Assembly (NCBI GenBank): GCA_017407205.1 | Contig: JAFQXA010000016.1 | Location: 1 to 64,000 of the forward strand | Source: Clostridia bacterium | GTDB lineage: Bacteria; Bacillota; Clostridia; Christensenellales; CAG-138 | Length of the DNA stretch: 64,000 bases | Direction: 5' to 3' | Shown: positions 7,618 through 17,468 of the stretch, one piece after another | Position numbering within the stretch: position 1 is the first letter of the stretch | Layout of the letters: the number at the start of each line of letters is the position of its first letter | Notes under the pieces: model-generated | The model's database searches: none | The model's input: the letters and a program-made list of their open reading frames with translations, nothing else | Told to the model about the DNA's origin: nothing | Program-made: the position numbers and the translations under genes

Positions 7618-9255
7618 ATGGCTAATATCAATACAATAAGCGGTGCACGCCTTAAAGAGATGCTTTTGATGGGCGCTGCATTGCTTGAGCAGAACAAGGC
7701 TGTTATAGACTCGCTTAACGTGTTCCCTGTTCCTGACGGTGATACAGGCACAAATATGTCGATGACTATGCAGGGCGCTGTAAAAGAGCTTCGCGCACTT
7801 TCTGATGATGCAGGTGCAGGTGATGTTGCAAAGGCGGCATCGGTCGGCTCATTAAAGAGCGCACGAGGTAATTCAGGCGTTATACTTTCACAGATATTGC
7901 GTGGCTTTGCAAAGGAAATTGGCACATCAAAAGAGCTTACGGGTGAGATGTTCGCACTTGCTTTGACAAGCGGTACACAGAGCGCATACAAAGCTGTTAT
8001 GAAGCCAAAGGAAGGTACAATGCTTACCGTTGCAAGAATGGCAAGCGAGGCGGTTTCTGTGGCTTCACAGAAAGACGCAAGCCTTGAAAACCTTATCAAT
8101 GTAATGGTCGAATCCGGTGATGAAGCGGTCAAGATAACTCCCGACTTGCTTCCTGTTTTGAAGGAAGCGGGCGTTGTTGATTCAGGCGGCAAGGGACTTA
8201 TGACGGTGCTTCGCGGTTTCAAGCTCGTGCTTGACGGTGAGAGCATTGAAAACTATCAGGAAGCAATTCCCAAAGAGGAAATACAGTCAAATGCCGATAT
8301 TACTCTTGAAGATGTAAACGATATCAAGTTCGGCTATTGCACAGAGTTCTTTATAATTCATCTTGTTGAAACATTTAAAGAATCAGACCTTGATGCTTTC
8401 CGTGACAAGCTCATGAGCCTTGGTGACTCGGTTGTTGTTGCATATGATGCCGACTTTGTAAAGGTTCATGTTCATTCAAACGAGCCGGGCAATGTATTGC
8501 AGTTTGCTATGCAGCTTGGCGAGATTGACAAGGTAAAGATTGAAAATATGCGTGAGCAGAACCGTGAGATTACTGCAAAGATGAAAGCCAACGAGAAAGA
8601 AATGGCATTTATAGCAGTAAGCTCGGGCAGCGGTATTGAGGAAATATTCAAAGACCTCGGTGCTTCAAGCATAATCACGGGCGGACAGACGATGAACCCG
8701 AGCATTGATACTATCGCTCATGCAATAGCAAGAGCAAACGCAAGGAATGTTTTGGTTCTGCCCAATAACAGCAATATCATACTTGCGGCACAGCAGGCGG
8801 CAGAGCTTGCAAAGTGCAACGTCAAGGTTATCCCCTCACGCAATATAATGCAGGGTATCTCCGCTGCGATAGCATACGATGAAACAGCAAGTGCCGATGA
8901 AAACGAAGAAGCTATGAAAGAAGCTTTAGCCGGTGTAAACTCAGGTGCTGTAACTTTTGCAGTCCGCGATACCACATACAACGGTCTTGATATAAAAGAA
9001 GGCAACATCATAGGTATGCTCAACGGCAGAATAGAGGTTGTCGGTGAGGATGTTGAAACTGTTTCGCTTGAGCTTACACGCAAGCTCATGGAGCTTGTGG
9101 ATGAGCCGACATTTACGGTTCTTTACGGCGAAGATGTAAGTGAAGAGAGTGCAAACGCCTTCACAGAAAAAGTAGGGGCAGAATTCCCCAATGCAGAATG
9201 TGCAGTTCAGATGGGCGGTCAGCCGCTTTACTATTACCTCTTCTCGGTAGAATAA
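7618..9255 (+). CDS. fakA: Fatty acid kinase FakA (DAK2 domain, YloV-like)
   Basis: 545 aa, full length. The N-terminal DhaL/DAK2 domain carries the ATP-Mg motif PDGDTGTNM (residues 39-47) and SARGNSGVILSQ. A central linker and a C-terminal DegV-like domain complete the FakA layout. FakA phosphorylates fatty acids held by a FakB protein, feeding exogenous fatty acids into phospholipids; no fakB is in this window. It is 16 bp behind the asp23-like gene, and its stop overlaps the start of recG (TAATG). Confidence 0.92.
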   Translation: MANINTISGARLKEMLLMGAALLEQNKAVIDSLNVFPVPDGDTGTNMSMTMQGAVKELRALSDDAGAGDVAKAASVGSLKSARGNSGVILSQILRGFAKEIGTSKELTGEMFALALTSGTQSAYKAVMKPKEGTMLTVARMASEAVSVASQKDASLENLINVMVESGDEAVKITPDLLPVLKEAGVVDSGGKGLMTVLRGFKLVLDGESIENYQEAIPKEEIQSNADITLEDVNDIKFGYCTEFFIIHLVETFKESDLDAFRDKLMSLGDSVVVAYDADFVKVHVHSNEPGNVLQFAMQLGEIDKVKIENMREQNREITAKMKANEKEMAFIAVSSGSGIEEIFKDLGASSIITGGQTMNPSIDTIAHAIARANARNVLVLPNNSNIILAAQQAAELAKCNVKVIPSRNIMQGISAAIAYDETASADENEEAMKEALAGVNSGAVTFAVRDTTYNGLDIKEGNIIGMLNGRIEVVGEDVETVSLELTRKLMELVDEPTFTVLYGEDVSEESANAFTEKVGAEFPNAECAVQMGGQPLYYYLFSVE

Positions 9256-11267
9256 TGCTTGACAAAAAATTAAGTGAAATTAAAGGAATAGGCCCCAGCC
9301 GTGCGAAAGCTTTAGGCGCGCAGGGCCTTTTTTCTTTGCGTGATATACTTTATTTTTACCCAAAAAAATATAAGGATTTTTCAAGGGTAAAGCAAGTAAG
9401 TGAGCTTACTTGCTCAACAGAAGCTGCAGTGCGTGTGAGAGCTGTCACGGCACCAAAACTGAGCTATATAAAGCGTAACATGAACACCGTTCGCATGAAA
9501 GCGGAGGACGCGACAGGGGCTAAGCTGGACGTCGTATGGTTCAACCAAAGCTATATAAAAAATGCAATACCTCAGGGCGGATACTTTTATTTGCTTGGTC
9601 GGGTTGATGCAAAAAACAGCAATAAGATGGTGAATCCGTCAATCACAAATACACTTCCCGGAATCGTCACAACTTATCAAAGCATAAAGGGAATAACAAA
9701 CAAGCTTTTAGTATCGCTTGCAGAGGAGGCACTTGGTTGCCCCTTGGAAAAAGAGGAGATACTTCCCGATGAAATACTCAAAAAGTATTCGCTCATAAAA
9801 AAGGCGGATGCCCTGCGCATTATGCACTTTCCAAAGAGCAGCGATGAACTTAAACAGGCAAAAAGAAGACTTGCGTTTGAGGATACTGTGCTTTTCAGGA
9901 CAATGCTTTTTCTTGCTAAGTCGAATATGCGCGGAGAAAGGGAAAATGCATTTAAAACTTGCGGTGTTAAGGAAGAATTCAAGAGCAAGCTCAAGTTTTC
10001 ATTGACGCGTGCACAGGAGAAAGTTATTGATGAGATAAATGCTGACCTTGAAAAAACAACCGTGATGAACAGGCTCGTTCAGGGCGATGTAGGAAGCGGA
10101 AAAACCGCGGTTGCGTTTTATGCGATGTATGCGGCCACACAAAACGGCACGCAGGCGGTTATGATGGCACCAACTGAAATACTTGCAAGACAGCACTATG
10201 AAAGGCTCAAACCTTTTTTTGATGACGGAGAATGTGTGATTTTGACGGGAAGCATGAAAAAGAAAGAGCGTGACGAAGCGTTTTTAAAAATTCGCACGGG
10301 TGTTGCTCGCGCAATAGTCGGCACACACGCGCTCCTGTTCAAAAATGCGGAATTTAAAAATCTTGGGCTTGTTGTAGTTGACGAACAGCACAGATTCGGC
10401 GTTCGTCAAAGGGCTAACTTGCAAAACAAGGGTGAGGCTGTGCATATGCTTGTTATGAGTGCAACACCAATTCCGAGAACACTTGCTCTTATCATGTACG
10501 GAGACCTTGACATATCCGTTATTGATGAATTACCGCTTGGCAGAAAGGCGGTAATAACACGCATTGTAAAGGAGCACAGGCGTGACGATATGTATGAATT
10601 TATTGAAAAACGGGCTAAAGAGGGCGAGCAGTCGTTTGTTGTATGTCCCTTGATTGAAAGCTCTGAGGCGCTTGAAAATGTCATATCGGCGACGGAGCTT
10701 TATGAGGAGCTTTATAATAAGCTTGATGCAAGAGTTGAGCTTTTGACGGGGCAGACGGAGCCGAACAGAAAGGAAATCATAACACAGGCTTTTTCCCGTG
10801 GCGAGATTGATGTTTTGGTTTCAACAACCGTAATCGAGGTCGGAGTTGATGTCCCCAACGCTACAGTTATGGTAATTGAAAGTGCGGACAGGTTCGGCCT
10901 TTCACAGCTTCATCAGCTTCGCGGCAGAGTGGGCAGGGGAAGCGTGCAGTCATACTGCTTCCTTTTAAGCGAGAGCAAGAGCCAGGCTTCGCTTGACCGT
11001 CTTTTGATGCTTGCAAGCACGGCTGACGGTTTTAAAATCGCAGAATATGATCTTGAAAACAGGGGCCCCGGTGAGTTTTTGGGTGCAAGGCAACATGGTA
11101 TGGATGAATTTTTGTCGCTATCCTTTGCAACTGATATAAATGTATTGAACGAAGCCGCAAGGGCAGCAGGCGAGATAGCTTCAAACCCTGAAAAGGAGGA
11201 ATATAAAAAGCTTTTCGTAAAAGCATACGAAAAGCTCAATGAAAAATCCGATATTGCAATGAACTAA
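9255..11267 (+). CDS. recG: ATP-dependent DNA helicase RecG
   Basis: 670 aa. The N-terminal wedge/OB domain starts with a helix-hairpin-helix-like GIGPSRAKALG. The helicase core has Walker A GDVGSGKT near residue 278, the DEQH box near 375, SATPIPRT, and the C-terminal motifs QLRGRVGR and ENRGPGEFLG. RecG remodels stalled forks and branch-migrates Holliday junctions. The ATG at 9255 overlaps the fakA stop by one base, so translation is coupled. Its last four bases overlap the end of convergent ispDF. Confidence 0.95.
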   Translation: MLDKKLSEIKGIGPSRAKALGAQGLFSLRDILYFYPKKYKDFSRVKQVSELTCSTEAAVRVRAVTAPKLSYIKRNMNTVRMKAEDATGAKLDVVWFNQSYIKNAIPQGGYFYLLGRVDAKNSNKMVNPSITNTLPGIVTTYQSIKGITNKLLVSLAEEALGCPLEKEEILPDEILKKYSLIKKADALRIMHFPKSSDELKQAKRRLAFEDTVLFRTMLFLAKSNMRGERENAFKTCGVKEEFKSKLKFSLTRAQEKVIDEINADLEKTTVMNRLVQGDVGSGKTAVAFYAMYAATQNGTQAVMMAPTEILARQHYERLKPFFDDGECVILTGSMKKKERDEAFLKIRTGVARAIVGTHALLFKNAEFKNLGLVVVDEQHRFGVRQRANLQNKGEAVHMLVMSATPIPRTLALIMYGDLDISVIDELPLGRKAVITRIVKEHRRDDMYEFIEKRAKEGEQSFVVCPLIESSEALENVISATELYEELYNKLDARVELLTGQTEPNRKEIITQAFSRGEIDVLVSTTVIEVGVDVPNATVMVIESADRFGLSQLHQLRGRVGRGSVQSYCFLLSESKSQASLDRLLMLASTADGFKIAEYDLENRGPGEFLGARQHGMDEFLSLSFATDINVLNEAARAAGEIASNPEKEEYKKLFVKAYEKLNEKSDIAMN

Positions 11268-12406
11268 ACGAGTATCGAAGCAACTGCGCGTGCAGTTATG
11301 CACTCGTGATGCCCTTCAGGCCCCGTTTGTTCGGGAGTTGTAGCCTTAACGCTTATGCATGAAACAGGTGTATTGAGCGTGAGGGCTATATTTTTACGCA
11401 TTTCTTCAATAAATGGTGCAAGCTTTGGTGACTGGGCAACTATTGTTGCATCAATATTGTTGATTGCAATATTCTTCCCGTCAAGGATTGCTTTTACCCT
11501 TTCAAGCAATAAAAGCGAGGAAATGTCTTTATAAGAATTGTCGTTATCGGGGAAAAGATTGCCGATATCGGAAAGTGCCGCCGCACCTAAAAGTGCATCG
11601 ATTATTGCGTGAACAAGAACATCCGCATCGGAATGACCTACAAGCCCCAAGCCAAACGGCACGCAAACACCGCCCAATATCAGCTTTCTGCCAGCTGCAA
11701 GGCGATGCGTATCCTCACCGAAGCCCACGCGCAGCGATTTTTGCATGGAACAAGCTGCATTGAAAAACTCAATATCCTCTCGGCAAGTAAGCTTTTGATT
11801 CATAATATCTCCCGCTACAAGCGTGGCTTTAAAGCCTGCTTTTTCGTAAACTGCACAGTCATCGGTCTCAATAAATCCGTTTTCAGCATCTTTTTTATAA
11901 GCTGCCAATATCTCCTGATACCTGAATGTCTGCGGTGTCTGGGTGATGAAAAGCTCGTTCCTGTCAAGAAGCTCACCGCTTGTTTTACGAATGGTATCAC
12001 GTGCCTTTGTGCCCACTATTCCGCTTCCTGTGTTTATGGCACTTTCTATGCTTTTATCTATTGTTTCTGCTTTTATAAGACAGCGTGCACTGTCGTGAAT
12101 TACAACTATGTCGGTATCTTCAGGAAGCGACAGGAGTGCATTGTAAACGGATTCGCCCCTTGTTTTTCCGCCCTCCACCGTGTAGACGGGGCATGAAAGG
12201 CGGCTTTCCTTGCAAAGCTTTGTGACCGCTTGCCGTGTAAGATCCGATACTGTAAAGCAAACCGAAGATACAGCAAAGCTGCTTCTGTGAATTGCACCGA
12301 AGCAGCGTTCTATCGGAGTTGCACCGCCTATGGACAAAGCAAGCTTGTTTTCACCCATTCTTGAGCTTGAGCCTGCTGCAAGCAGTATGAATGCAGTTTT
12401 GACCAT
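11264..12406 (-). CDS. ispDF: Bifunctional IspD/IspF isoprenoid synthesis enzyme
   Basis: 380 aa fusion. Residues 1-~220 are IspD (nucleotide-binding AAGSSSRMG, later HDSARCL), which makes CDP-methylerythritol. Residues ~225-380 are IspF (GEDTHRL, GHSDADVLVHAI, ATTPEQTG), which forms the cyclic diphosphate. Both belong to the non-mevalonate isoprenoid pathway. The IspE step between them is not in this window. The start is 3 bp after rqcP, the last gene of the pth-mfd-prsA-rqcP-ispDF strand run. A fused IspDF is less common than separate genes but is known in several bacterial lineages. Confidence 0.94.
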   Translation of the reverse strand: MVKTAFILLAAGSSSRMGENKLALSIGGATPIERCFGAIHRSSFAVSSVCFTVSDLTRQAVTKLCKESRLSCPVYTVEGGKTRGESVYNALLSLPEDTDIVVIHDSARCLIKAETIDKSIESAINTGSGIVGTKARDTIRKTSGELLDRNELFITQTPQTFRYQEILAAYKKDAENGFIETDDCAVYEKAGFKATLVAGDIMNQKLTCREDIEFFNAACSMQKSLRVGFGEDTHRLAAGRKLILGGVCVPFGLGLVGHSDADVLVHAIIDALLGAAALSDIGNLFPDNDNSYKDISSLLLLERVKAILDGKNIAINNIDATIVAQSPKLAPFIEEMRKNIALTLNTPVSCISVKATTPEQTGPEGHHECITARAVASILV

Positions 12407-12409
12407 ATC

Positions 12410-12658
12410 CTAATTATCTCCCAATAACTCGTACATTGAGGCGGCATCGTTTTTTGAGGCAACTTCACGGACGGAAACGACTTTAACCCTGGTTTCCCTT
12501 CCGCCCATGACGATGGAAAGAATATCACCCTCGCGAACCTCGGCTGAAGGCTTTGCTTCCTTGCCGTTTATGCTTACTCTGCCCAATGAACAGACCTCGT
12601 TTGCAACAGTACGCCTCTTTATTATGCGTGAAACCTTTAAGTATTTATCAAGTCGCAT
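12410..12658 (-). CDS. rqcP: S4-domain RNA-binding protein RqcP (YabO)
   Basis: 82 aa, essentially one S4 domain (MRLDKYLKVSRIIKRRT, GRVSINGKEAKPSAEV). In Bacillus the equivalent YabO/RqcP helps RqcH add C-terminal alanine tails on stalled 50S subunits. The genomic position downstream of mfd fits that identity. It is tightly packed: 4 bp after prsA and 3 bp before ispDF. The paralogue HslR is an alternative name for similar S4 proteins, but size and neighbourhood favour RqcP. Confidence 0.85.
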   Translation of the reverse strand: MRLDKYLKVSRIIKRRTVANEVCSLGRVSINGKEAKPSAEVREGDILSIVMGGRETRVKVVSVREVASKNDAASMYELLGDN

Positions 12659-12662
12659 GGCG

Positions 12663-14060
12663 TTATGCTACGGAGTCAAGAAGCTCCTGGTCGATGTTTA
12701 CAAATTCTGTATCGGCAACCCAAGCATCAATAAGAGCGTTCCATTCAGAATTCTGGATTTCTGTCAAAAGCTCAGTTTCGATGAAGCTTCTCATGTCTTC
12801 AAGGTCGCGTATGCCTGCAGGCTCGTCACGGAGATAATAAATGATGTGATAACCGTCCTCATCTTCAAATACGTTTGAGAACTCGCCTACATTGAGCTTT
12901 TTGAATTCTGCTTTTACTTCATCGGACAAGTCTGACGAGGATTTGTGCTCATTGGAGATAAGAACACCCTTTTCGATGAATACGCTTCCCTCGTTAAAGT
13001 CGGGATCTTCGCCGTACTCTTTCATTACTTCAACGAATGTCTTGCCGTCAACAAGTGCTTTATACGCTTCTTCTGCCTTTGTGCGGTATTCTGCGTTTAC
13101 CTTGGTGAATTCTGCTTCGTTTTCAGCCTTGAGCTTCTTGTATTCTGCAACAAGCTCATTAAGCTTCTTCGCATTTTCAGCGTTGGGATTTATTGCATTA
13201 TCCCATGCAAGGTCGCCGTATTCGCTCGAAATGTTGTTCATTTTTGTTTCATTATCCGTATACTGCGTGCTTGTTTCGCCTTTTGGCTCAATGAGTATAC
13301 TCAGCATACGGCTGTAGCCTTCGGGAGTGTATGCTGTGGGAATTGATTCGTAAAGCTCTGCACTTTCCTGTGCGTTCTTGTAATCGGCAGGTGTTGCCTC
13401 AAAGCTTTCTTTGTCCGCATTTACTCTTTCGTTATAGCTGTCTTCGATTGCACTGTCTTCAACCTTGAGGTCCTTATAAACTATCTCCTTCTGATAAAGT
13501 GACATAAGGTAATTGTTTGTAATTGATTTTTCAACATAATCAAGATACTCTTCATAGGTCATTTTAACACCTGTATAGTTTACAGACTCTTCTGCTACAA
13601 GCTCTTCATACTTTGCCTGAATTTCAGCCTCATCGCCCGACTCTACCTGCTCCTTGGCAAGGGGCATATAGTATTCTTCGATTGATGTAAGCTCTTTTTC
13701 CAAAGAATCCGCAATTTCTGCTTTTTGTTCTTCCGTGTATTCATCAAGACCTGCTTCCTTTGCCTTGATAAGAGCTGCTTTTTCAGCAATCATACGGTTT
13801 AAAAGGCTTGTTTTGAATTCCTTGAGGGCTTCTGCATCGTTCGTGATGTCATAACCGTAGTTTGCGTAGTATTCAACATACATATCATATGTTGCCTTGA
13901 ACTCGTGAAGGTAAATCTTCTCGTCACCCACTGTTGCCAATACAGTTGTTGTATCGGTTTCGCCGTCGTTTCCCTTTGTGCCTATGTCACAGCCTGCAAA
14001 TGAAAATACGCAGGCAAGCGATACTGCAAGCACCAAAAGAACAGAAATAAGTTTTTTCAT
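12663..14060 (-). CDS. PrsA/SurA-type peptidyl-prolyl isomerase lipoprotein
   Basis: 465 aa. Signal peptide with lipobox FAGC (lipid cysteine C24), an N-terminal SurA-like helical region, a long Lys/Glu-rich coiled segment (about residues 190-310), and a C-terminal parvulin domain (FVEVMKEYGEDP, NEGSVFIEKG, YHIIYYL). It is predicted to fold or retain exported proteins at the outer membrane face. ATG 14060 has GGAG at 5-nt spacing. It takes the place that spoVT/yabM occupy after mfd in Bacillus. Confidence 0.87.
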   Translation of the reverse strand: MKKLISVLLVLAVSLACVFSFAGCDIGTKGNDGETDTTTVLATVGDEKIYLHEFKATYDMYVEYYANYGYDITNDAEALKEFKTSLLNRMIAEKAALIKAKEAGLDEYTEEQKAEIADSLEKELTSIEEYYMPLAKEQVESGDEAEIQAKYEELVAEESVNYTGVKMTYEEYLDYVEKSITNNYLMSLYQKEIVYKDLKVEDSAIEDSYNERVNADKESFEATPADYKNAQESAELYESIPTAYTPEGYSRMLSILIEPKGETSTQYTDNETKMNNISSEYGDLAWDNAINPNAENAKKLNELVAEYKKLKAENEAEFTKVNAEYRTKAEEAYKALVDGKTFVEVMKEYGEDPDFNEGSVFIEKGVLISNEHKSSSDLSDEVKAEFKKLNVGEFSNVFEDEDGYHIIYYLRDEPAGIRDLEDMRSFIETELLTEIQNSEWNALIDAWVADTEFVNIDQELLDSVA

Positions 14061-14123
14061 AATGTACTCCAATCTTAAAATTTAGTTAGTTACTTACTTA
14101 CATAATATAACAAGTATATTATA

Positions 14124-17100
14124 TCATACTGTTTTATCAATGCAATCACTTAGCGTGTAAACAAACTGTGGCAACCATGCACATAATGTGGCAACGCTTG
14201 CTTTTTTGCGTTTTATGAGGAGAGCAGGCGTATTTCCCGTCAAAAGCTTTGCACCATCGGTTTCTGTCACAAGCTTTAAAAGCTTTTCTACATCAAGCGG
14301 TGCATTTTCGTCAAATGTAAGCTTAATCTCGGTATCTTTCACGTTTACACAGGTTATGTGAGCCTTGTTGGCATGAGCCTTTATGAGGGATATGGTCAAG
14401 AGATTGCCAACCTCTTGGGGAATGTCGCCGTAGCGGTCCAAAAGCTCGTCCTGAACATCGTAAAGCGCTTCTTTTCCGTTTATCATCGCTATGCGTTTAT
14501 ACATTGAAAGTCGCTCGGTTTCCCTCGGAATATATGAGTGGGGTATGCTTGCCGCAACGGGTATTTCAAGCGTTGTTTCGATTTCTTTGACTGTGGGCTT
14601 GCCCGTAGCTTCCTTGATTGCACCGTCAACGATTTTGCAGTAAAGGTCATAGCCGACAGCCGCCATGTGTCCCGATTGCTCGGCGCCCAAAAGATTTCCG
14701 GCTCCGCGGATTTCAAGGTCACGCATTGCAACCTTGAAGCCTGCACCGAAGTCCGTAAACTCACTCATTGCACGAAGTCGGGCTTCGGCGGTTTCCGATA
14801 AGGCACTGCTCTGAGGAAACATAAGATAGGCATAGCCAAGCCTTGTGGAACGGCCGACTCTTCCGCGAAGCTGATAAAGCTGTGCAAGCCCCAATCGGTC
14901 AGAATTTGTTACTATAATCGTGTTTACATTTGGCATATCAAGTCCGCTTTCGATTATCGTACTGCAAACAAGCACGTCGCTTTCGCCATTCATAAAAGCA
15001 AGCATTGCACTTTCGAGCTCTCTCTCGCTCATCTGGCCGTGTGCATAGGAAATTCTTGCTTCACTCACAAGGTTTCTTAAATGCTCAACCATGGAAGGCA
15101 TATTTTTAACATTGTTGTATACGAAAAATACCTGACCGCCCCTGCCGATTTCCTTGAGGATTGCCTCGCGTATTATGTCCTCGCTGTATTCCATCACATA
15201 GGTCTGGACGGGGTGACGTTCATCGGGCGGAGTTTCGATTACCGACATATCCCTTATCCCTGCCATTGACATATGTAATGTACGCGGGATGGGGGTAGCC
15301 GAAAGCGTCAAAACATCAATATTCTTTTTGAGTCTCTTTATTTCTTCTTTATGACCTACACCAAAGCGCTGTTCCTCGTCTATTATTAAAAGCCCAAGGT
15401 CTGCAAACTTCATGCGTTTTGATATCATGCGGTGCGTTCCTATAAGAACGTCTATCATGCCGTTTTCAAGCCCTTGACTGATTTTCTTTTCTTCCTTTGG
15501 CGAGGTAAATCTTGAATAAAGTGCAACCTGTATAGGGAATGACGAAAACCTTGACGAAACGGTATTATAATGCTGTTGTGCAAGTATTGTTGTGGGAACT
15601 AAGAATGCAACCTGCTTTGAGTCCATGACCGCCTTGAAAGCGGCACGCAGTGCGACCTCGGTTTTGCCGTAGCCCACATCACCGCACAGAAGTCTGTCCA
15701 TCGGACGGTCGCTCTCCATATCTTTCTTGATTTCTTCTATGCAGGTGAGCTGGTCAGCGGTCTCTGCATAGGGGAATGAAGCTTCAAGACGCATTTGCCA
15801 GGGCGTATCTTTTGAAAACTTAAAGCCCTTTTCGCGGCTTCGTTCGCCATAGAGCTTTACAAGGTCAAATGCAAGCTTCTTTGCACCCTCGCGTGTTCTT
15901 GAAACCGTGCGTTGCCATTCTCCGCTACCGAGCTTTGAAAGGCTTGCCTTCTCGCTGTCACCGCCGATATATTTCTGTACCCTGTCAAGCTGATCCGTCG
16001 GGATATACAGCTTGTCACCGCCTGCGTATACAATGTGGAGGTAATCTTTCAAAACACCGCCGACTTCCAAGGTAACGATGCCTGTAAAACGGCCTATTCC
16101 GTGAAGCTCGTGTACTACAAGGTCGTTTATGTTAAGCTCTGAAAATACAAGCTGCGGACGTTTTTTCACCTTGGTCGGAAGCTGTTTTTGCAGAGAAGCA
16201 AAAATCTCCGACTCGCTTAATACAACAAGCTTTATTTCGGGGTACTCAAAACCTGCATTTAAAGATGACGAGATTATGATATGCTCGCCTTTTACTATGC
16301 TCCTGTCAAGCGAGTCCTTGACGGGCAATAATACATTCATGTCCTCAAGAGCATCTTTCAAATGTCCCGAGTGCGTGCCTGCATAGATTATTACGGAATA
16401 GTCAGCCTTACGCCATGCCTGAAGGTCAGTTGCCAAAGCCTCAAAATTGTTTTTATACTGAATGGCTGCTTTCGTATCGAAACGGAATATTCCCTTTGAT
16501 GCAATCAGGGGATATGCACGCGTGAACGACATAAACATCACGGTGCGTTTTGTATCAAGCGATTTTATTACACCAAGGGGCGAGGTGACAAGCTTCTCGT
16601 CAAGGTGCGTGGCGTTTTCCGCCATGAGACGGGCAGAAACCGCTTCTAAAAACATGGAGTACGATATTTTTGCACTTTCTTCAAAGCGTGACGGCTCATC
16701 AATTATGATTATTGAGTCATTGGAAAAATAGTCTTTGAGTGTTGCCGTACCGTCATAATGATTGGGCATGGGGACTATTGTGACGCTGTCCACATTCTCT
16801 GTTGAACGCTGGGAAATTGCATCATATTCACGCAAGGTGTCAATTTCGTCATCGAAAAATTCTATACGTACTGGGTTTTGAGCAGTTATCGGAAAAACGT
16901 CAACATAACCGCCGCGTCTTGTTGCCTGCCCCGGGCTTTCGCATACCTCACATATCTCGTAGCCGGCTGAAACAAGCTTCTCCATTAAAAGTATGGGATC
17001 TGCTGTATCACCGATTTTAAGTGTTAATGTATCGAGTGCAAACTTTTCGGGAGGCATAACCGTCTGAATCATCGCTTCCGCCGATGCTATGACAATTGAA

Positions 17101-17468
17101 GGTTTACCCGAAAAAAGACGGTAAAGAATATTGGAACGCTTTGAATCGACTGCCATGGAGTGTGCAAAGCTTTTTGAAAGCGTCAAAAGCTCGCTTGCAG
17201 GGAAAAGAAGGCAGGTATCATCGCCTTCAAAGTATGACGAAACGGATTCGTAAATTTTGCTTGCGGATAAGTGGGAAGAGGTGACCACGAGCAATGAGCG
17301 TGTATTGTCAAAGAGTGAAGCAATTATATGCGAACGATGAGCTTCGCCCATGCCGAACACCGAAAAAGGCCCCGAACCCTCATCGATTGAGGTGCGGAGC
17401 TTTGAGTATTCCTCGTAAGAACCGAGAACTTCAAATATCGGATTTTTCGTTATCTTTGTCTTTGTCAC
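14124..17468 (-). CDS. mfd: Transcription-repair coupling factor Mfd
   Basis: 1114 aa, typical length. It has N-terminal UvrB-like regions, an RNA polymerase-interacting domain (NDLVVHELHGIGRF near residue 450), and a RecG-like translocase with GDVGYGKT near 590 and DEEQ near 697, followed by QLRGRVGR and a C-terminal D7 domain. It removes stalled RNA polymerase and recruits UvrABC. The start is GTG (17468), 38 nt inside the end of pth and without a clear ribosome site, so translation is probably coupled to pth. Confidence 0.95.
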   Translation of the reverse strand: MTKTKITKNPIFEVLGSYEEYSKLRTSIDEGSGPFSVFGMGEAHRSHIIASLFDNTRSLLVVTSSHLSASKIYESVSSYFEGDDTCLLFPASELLTLSKSFAHSMAVDSKRSNILYRLFSGKPSIVIASAEAMIQTVMPPEKFALDTLTLKIGDTADPILLMEKLVSAGYEICEVCESPGQATRRGGYVDVFPITAQNPVRIEFFDDEIDTLREYDAISQRSTENVDSVTIVPMPNHYDGTATLKDYFSNDSIIIIDEPSRFEESAKISYSMFLEAVSARLMAENATHLDEKLVTSPLGVIKSLDTKRTVMFMSFTRAYPLIASKGIFRFDTKAAIQYKNNFEALATDLQAWRKADYSVIIYAGTHSGHLKDALEDMNVLLPVKDSLDRSIVKGEHIIISSSLNAGFEYPEIKLVVLSESEIFASLQKQLPTKVKKRPQLVFSELNINDLVVHELHGIGRFTGIVTLEVGGVLKDYLHIVYAGGDKLYIPTDQLDRVQKYIGGDSEKASLSKLGSGEWQRTVSRTREGAKKLAFDLVKLYGERSREKGFKFSKDTPWQMRLEASFPYAETADQLTCIEEIKKDMESDRPMDRLLCGDVGYGKTEVALRAAFKAVMDSKQVAFLVPTTILAQQHYNTVSSRFSSFPIQVALYSRFTSPKEEKKISQGLENGMIDVLIGTHRMISKRMKFADLGLLIIDEEQRFGVGHKEEIKRLKKNIDVLTLSATPIPRTLHMSMAGIRDMSVIETPPDERHPVQTYVMEYSEDIIREAILKEIGRGGQVFFVYNNVKNMPSMVEHLRNLVSEARISYAHGQMSERELESAMLAFMNGESDVLVCSTIIESGLDMPNVNTIIVTNSDRLGLAQLYQLRGRVGRSTRLGYAYLMFPQSSALSETAEARLRAMSEFTDFGAGFKVAMRDLEIRGAGNLLGAEQSGHMAAVGYDLYCKIVDGAIKEATGKPTVKEIETTLEIPVAASIPHSYIPRETERLSMYKRIAMINGKEALYDVQDELLDRYGDIPQEVGNLLTISLIKAHANKAHITCVNVKDTEIKLTFDENAPLDVEKLLKLVTETDGAKLLTGNTPALLIKRKKASVATLCAWLPQFVYTLSDCIDKTV

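Noticed and set aside
7611-8246. 211-codon minus-strand frame opposite fakA.
   Set aside because: A mirror of fakA codon usage, without a start context; fakA has clear motifs across this region.
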